Shown here: positions 61,387 through 64,000 of the stretch, in pieces
How positions within the stretch are numbered: position 1 is the first letter of the stretch
How the letters are laid out: every line of letters begins with the position of its first letter
Assembly (NCBI GenBank): GCA_003140215.1
Contig: PLJL01000001.1
Span: forward strand, 329,283 to 393,282
Source: Vulcanimicrobiota bacterium
Lineage (GTDB): Bacteria > Vulcanimicrobiota > Vulcanimicrobiia > Vulcanimicrobiales > Vulcanimicrobiaceae
Reading direction: 5' to 3'
Length of the DNA stretch: 64,000 bases
Position numbers and translations under genes: made by a program
The notes under the pieces: generated by a model
Database searches by the model: none
Seen by the model: the letters and a program-made list of their open reading frames with translations, nothing else
Told to the model about the DNA's origin: nothing

Positions 61387-62097
61387 ATGGCGGCGCAGCG
61401 GACACGGCTGCTCGATCTTGGTCGCCGGCGGTATGCGCCGGTGCTCGAGTTTCAGCGCGCGCTTCACGCCGCCGTCGCCGAGGGGCGCGAACCCGACACC
61501 TGGATCGTGGTCGAACACGAGCCGGTCATTACGCTGGGCCGCAACGCCAAGCCGGCGCATATTCTTCTCTCACGCGGCGCGCTGGCGGCGCGCGGCGTCG
61601 ACGTGGTCGAAGTCGAGCGCGGCGGCGACGTTACCTATCACGGCCCCGGACAGGTGGTGGTGTATCCGATCCGCCGGCTCGAACGCTTCCGCGAGATCGT
61701 CCCGTTGGTCGCGACGCTCGAGACCGCCGTCACCGGCGCGTTGCACCGCTTCGGGATCGCGTCGCAGCCCCGCAAGGAACACCGCGGCGTCTACGTTCGC
61801 GACGCGGCGATTTGCGCGATCGGGATCGCCGTCAAGCGCATGACTTCGATGCACGGACTGGCGCTCAACGCCTGCACGGCGTTGGACTACGACCGTTTGA
61901 TCACGCCGTGCGGGACGCCGCAGTTTGGGATCACGTCGATCTCCGCCGAGGCGGCGCGCCACGTCTCGTGGCCCGAGGCGCGCGACACGCTGCTCGACGC
62001 GCTCGAGGGCGGCTTCGGCATCGAGTTCGCGCGCGAGGTCGTCCCCGCGGGGGCGCCGTTGCCGTTTCCGGCGAACACTGTCGCGGAATCCGCATGA
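61387..62097 (+). CDS. lipB: Octanoyl-[ACP]:protein octanoyltransferase
   Basis: 236 residues from ATG 61387. All LipB signatures are present: VVEHEPVITLGRNAKPAHIL, ERGGDVTYHGPGQVVVYPIR, catalytic Lys150 in AICAIGIAVKRMTSMHGLAL, and catalytic Cys175 in RLITPCGTPQFGITSI. It moves octanoyl from ACP to the lipoyl domains of E2 and GcvH, making a thioester intermediate with the cysteine. Its stop overlaps the lipA start as ATGA, the usual lipB-lipA coupling. GTG codons just upstream (VVHM) are possible alternative starts. Confidence 0.95.
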   Translation: MAAQRTRLLDLGRRRYAPVLEFQRALHAAVAEGREPDTWIVVEHEPVITLGRNAKPAHILLSRGALAARGVDVVEVERGGDVTYHGPGQVVVYPIRRLERFREIVPLVATLETAVTGALHRFGIASQPRKEHRGVYVRDAAICAIGIAVKRMTSMHGLALNACTALDYDRLITPCGTPQFGITSISAEAARHVSWPEARDTLLDALEGGFGIEFAREVVPAGAPLPFPANTVAESA

Positions 62098-62978
62098 GTA
62101 CCATCGATCTCATCAACCCGCAACCGCCGCCGCGTAAGCCCGAATGGCTCAAGGTCCGACTTCCGTCGGGCGAAGCCTACGAGAACGTGCTGGGTGAGGT
62201 GCGCCGCCTCGACCTGCACACCGTGTGCCAGGAAGCGATGTGCCCGAACATCGGCGAGTGCTGGGGTGCGGGGACCGCGACGATCATGATCCTGGGTGAC
62301 GTATGCACGCGCGGCTGTCATTTTTGCAACGTCAAAACGGGTTCACCCAAAGGCGAAGTCGATTGGATGGAGCCCAAGCGCGTCGCCGAAGCCGTCGCGC
62401 AGCTGGGCTGGAAGTATCTCGTGCTTACCGCGGTCGACCGCGACGACCTCGCCGACGGCGGCGCGGCGATCTTCGCCAACACCGTGCGGATGATTCACAA
62501 GCAGGTGCCCGATGCCAAGGTCGAATGCCTCACGGGCGACTTCGCCGGTGATCTCGCCGCGCTCGATGTGCTGCTCGCCTCACGCCCCGAGGTGTTCGCC
62601 CACAACATCGAGACCGTCGACCGGCTGCAGGCCTCGGTGCGCGACCGGCGCGCGAACTACCGCCAATCGCTGAGCGTCCTCGAGCACGCCAAGCGGTCGG
62701 GCAACGTCACCTACACCAAGACGTCGATGATGCTGGGGCTGGGCGAGCACGAGGCCGAGATCGAGCAGGTGATGGACGACGCGCGCGCGATCGGTGTCGA
62801 CATCTTCACCCTGGGCCAGTACCTGCAGCCGACGAAGCGGCACTTGCGCGTCGAAGAGTTCGTCACGCCCGCGAAGTTCGCGCGGCTCAAAGCCCTCGGC
62901 GACGCGAAGGGCTTCGTACAGGTCGTCTCGAGCCCGCTCTCGCGTAGCTCCTATCACGCCGAGCAAGCCTTCGTCTAG
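62094..62978 (+). CDS. lipA: Lipoyl synthase (radical SAM)
   Basis: 294 residues. The auxiliary cluster cysteines are Cys45, Cys50, Cys56 (CQEAMCPNIGEC), and the radical-SAM cluster cysteines are Cys71, Cys75, Cys78 (CTRGCHFC). The C-terminal RSSY motif, whose serine ligates the auxiliary cluster, is in PLSRSSYHAEQAF. It inserts two sulfurs into the octanoyl chain on E2. All key residues are present and the length is normal. It is the last gene of the lpdA-tauE-lipB-lipA group. Confidence 0.97.
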   Translation: MSTIDLINPQPPPRKPEWLKVRLPSGEAYENVLGEVRRLDLHTVCQEAMCPNIGECWGAGTATIMILGDVCTRGCHFCNVKTGSPKGEVDWMEPKRVAEAVAQLGWKYLVLTAVDRDDLADGGAAIFANTVRMIHKQVPDAKVECLTGDFAGDLAALDVLLASRPEVFAHNIETVDRLQASVRDRRANYRQSLSVLEHAKRSGNVTYTKTSMMLGLGEHEAEIEQVMDDARAIGVDIFTLGQYLQPTKRHLRVEEFVTPAKFARLKALGDAKGFVQVVSSPLSRSSYHAEQAFV

Positions 62979-63003
62979 CGGACACGGCACGGTAACATCA
63001 GGC

Positions 63004-63282
63004 ATGTCCAATGGGAGCGTGACGGACGAGACGATCCTGGCCGGGTTCAAGAGCCTGCACGAGGCGATGGCCGAAGGCTTCGATCGGCTCGATCGCAAGA
63101 TCGAGTATGAGATCCGCACGCTGCGTGGCGAGATGAACGAGCGTTTTGCGGCGGTCGATCGCCGTTTCGCGGAATTCGAAGCGCGGATGATGCGACGCTT
63201 CGACGAGCGCGACGTGCGGTTGGACGATCACGAGCGCCGGATCGTGGCGCTCGAAGCACCTGGCCGAGCGCAACCGGCCTAG
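63004..63282 (+). CDS. Small coiled-coil protein, unknown function
   Basis: 92 residues from ATG 63004, 25 bases after lipA. The whole protein after residue 10 is a charged heptad-repeat helix (FKSLHEAMAEGFDRLDRKIE, RTLRGEMNERFAAVDRRFAE, ERDVRLDDHERRIVALE), with a period of about seven in L/F/M positions. It resembles the short coiled-coil proteins annotated as DUF-type hypothetical proteins near many operons. No membrane segment. The TAG stop overlaps the stop of the convergent M16 peptidase in a CTAG palindrome. Confidence 0.7.
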   Translation: MSNGSVTDETILAGFKSLHEAMAEGFDRLDRKIEYEIRTLRGEMNERFAAVDRRFAEFEARMMRRFDERDVRLDDHERRIVALEAPGRAQPA

Positions 63283-64000
63283 CGCGTCAGCTGTTCACCC
63301 GCGAGGTCGAGGTCGGTCGCCTTCACGACCAGCACGTCGGGATGCGACTTGCGCACCGCGTCGAGGAACTTCGACGCGTCGCCGACGAGCACGATCGTGG
63401 GCGGCCGTGCGTACGAAGCGCTCGCGAAGCGGGTGACCGCGGCCGGATCGACCGCGGTCAAGGCCGCGTTGCTCACACCCAGCGCGCCGAGCGGCAGGCC
63501 GTTGAACGCGTTCGCAGTGACCGCGCGAACCAGCCCGCCGGTGGTCTCGATCGAGGACGCGATGCCGCCCAGCAACGACGTCCGCCGCGTGCCCAGCTCG
63601 TCGGCCGCGACCGGTGCGGTACCGAGTGACGCCAGCGTCGTGAGCATCACGTCGAGGGCCTCGGCGGCCTTGGCGTGCTCGACCAGCGTGTTCGCCGACG
63701 TTCCCGCGGCGTAGCGTCCGCTGAGGTAGGTCGAGCTCGCGCCGTACGACAGCCCGCGCTTGACGCGAATCTCCTCGTTGAGCCGTCCGGAGTAGCCCGA
63801 CAGCACGGAGTTGGCGATCGAGGCCGCTGCCCAATCGGACGCGGTACGCAGCGGCGCCGGGCGCGCGACGGCGATCGCCGTGCGACCCGCCGCCGGTTGA
63901 TCGACGACAATCACGCGCGCCGTCGCCGGCGCGGCGGTCGGGAGCGGCGCGGGTGCCGGACCCGACGCGGTCCACGCTCCGAACAGGTGCTGCGCCAGCG
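63279..64000 (-). CDS. M16-family metallopeptidase-like protein, C-terminal part (5' end beyond window)
   Basis: The frame is open from the window edge through 240 codons to the TAG at 63279; a GTG at 63914 is internal. The sequence fits the C-terminal half of M16 (insulinase/processing-peptidase) proteins: LAQHLFGAWTASGPAPAPLP, VDQPAAGRTAIAVARPAPLR, then AASIANSVLSGYSGRLNEEI, RVKRGLSYGASSTYLSGRYA, and a final VLVGDASKFLDAVRKSHPDV. The R-x-x-x-G-L-S-Y-G pattern is a hallmark of the second M16 domain. Whether the zinc HxxEH motif is present in the first half cannot be seen. Confidence 0.88.
   Translation of the reverse strand, partial: LAQHLFGAWTASGPAPAPLPTAAPATARVIVVDQPAAGRTAIAVARPAPLRTASDWAAASIANSVLSGYSGRLNEEIRVKRGLSYGASSTYLSGRYAAGTSANTLVEHAKAAEALDVMLTTLASLGTAPVAADELGTRRTSLLGGIASSIETTGGLVRAVTANAFNGLPLGALGVSNAALTAVDPAAVTRFASASYARPPTIVLVGDASKFLDAVRKSHPDVLVVKATDLDLAGEQLTR

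Overview
The window is a 64 kb chromosomal stretch of a very GC-rich, free-living bacterium. I see no rRNA, tRNA, CRISPR array, prophage or insertion sequence. The gene set (RNase J, a MacA/MacB/TolC-like tripartite system, dnaK-grpE-dnaJ, AceE/AceF pyruvate dehydrogenase, TreS/TreZ/TreY, a Uma2-type endonuclease) and the codon usage recall the Candidatus Eremiobacterota (WPS-2) or a neighbouring deep phylum with an outer membrane. That placement is inferred from general resemblance and is not proven here.

Layout. 1-2.3 kb: start of a Uma2 endonuclease gene and RNase J, the latter divergent from a small exported protein. 2.4-9.2 kb: one operon with a Yip1-like membrane protein, a TolC-type outer-membrane protein, a periplasmic adaptor, two MacB/FtsX-type permeases and their ATPase. 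9.3-15.2 kb: protein quality control (HtrA protease, dnaK-grpE-dnaJ) around a secreted protein whose reading frame looks broken. 15.2-22.3 kb: a membrane/GAF sensor-like protein, a quinone-oxidoreductase-like enzyme, an MsbA-type exporter and an ABC-2-like pair. 22.3-26.8 kb: a LuxR-type regulator and two adjacent GGDEF-EAL proteins of decreasing catalytic integrity. 27-32.4 kb: CoA transferase A/B, acyl-CoA dehydrogenase, and a second membrane/GAF protein. 32.4-35.1 kb: an ABC-2 exporter of the DUF990 type. 35.2-35.8 kb: three tandem copies of a tiny gene for an 18-19 residue lysine-rich peptide, each with its own Shine-Dalgarno and terminator hairpin. 35.8-40.8 kb: small proteins, endonuclease III, a molybdopterin oxidoreductase, MutY and a MocR regulator. 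40.9-44.9 kb: aceE-aceF. 45-49 kb: two divergent exported peptidases (S46 and papain-like) and a small exported protein. 49.2-58.2 kb: a translationally coupled MFS-treS-treZ-treY operon. 58.2-64 kb: a SHOCT protein, dihydrolipoamide dehydrogenase, a TauE-like carrier, lipB-lipA, a coiled-coil protein and part of an M16 peptidase.

Two functional themes run through the region. Pyruvate dehydrogenase E1/E2 (41-45 kb) and E3 plus lipoate ligation and synthesis (59-63 kb) form two clusters that together can build a lipoylated complex. The trehalose operon encodes both the maltose isomerisation route (TreS) and the maltodextrin route (TreY-TreZ).

The most unusual items are the lysine-rich micro-gene triplet, the degenerate maltokinase domain fused to TreS, the DnaJ with only half of the usual zinc-finger motifs, the GGDEF-EAL pair, and a dispersed 19-bp palindromic repeat of which one copy lies inside the grpE coding sequence.
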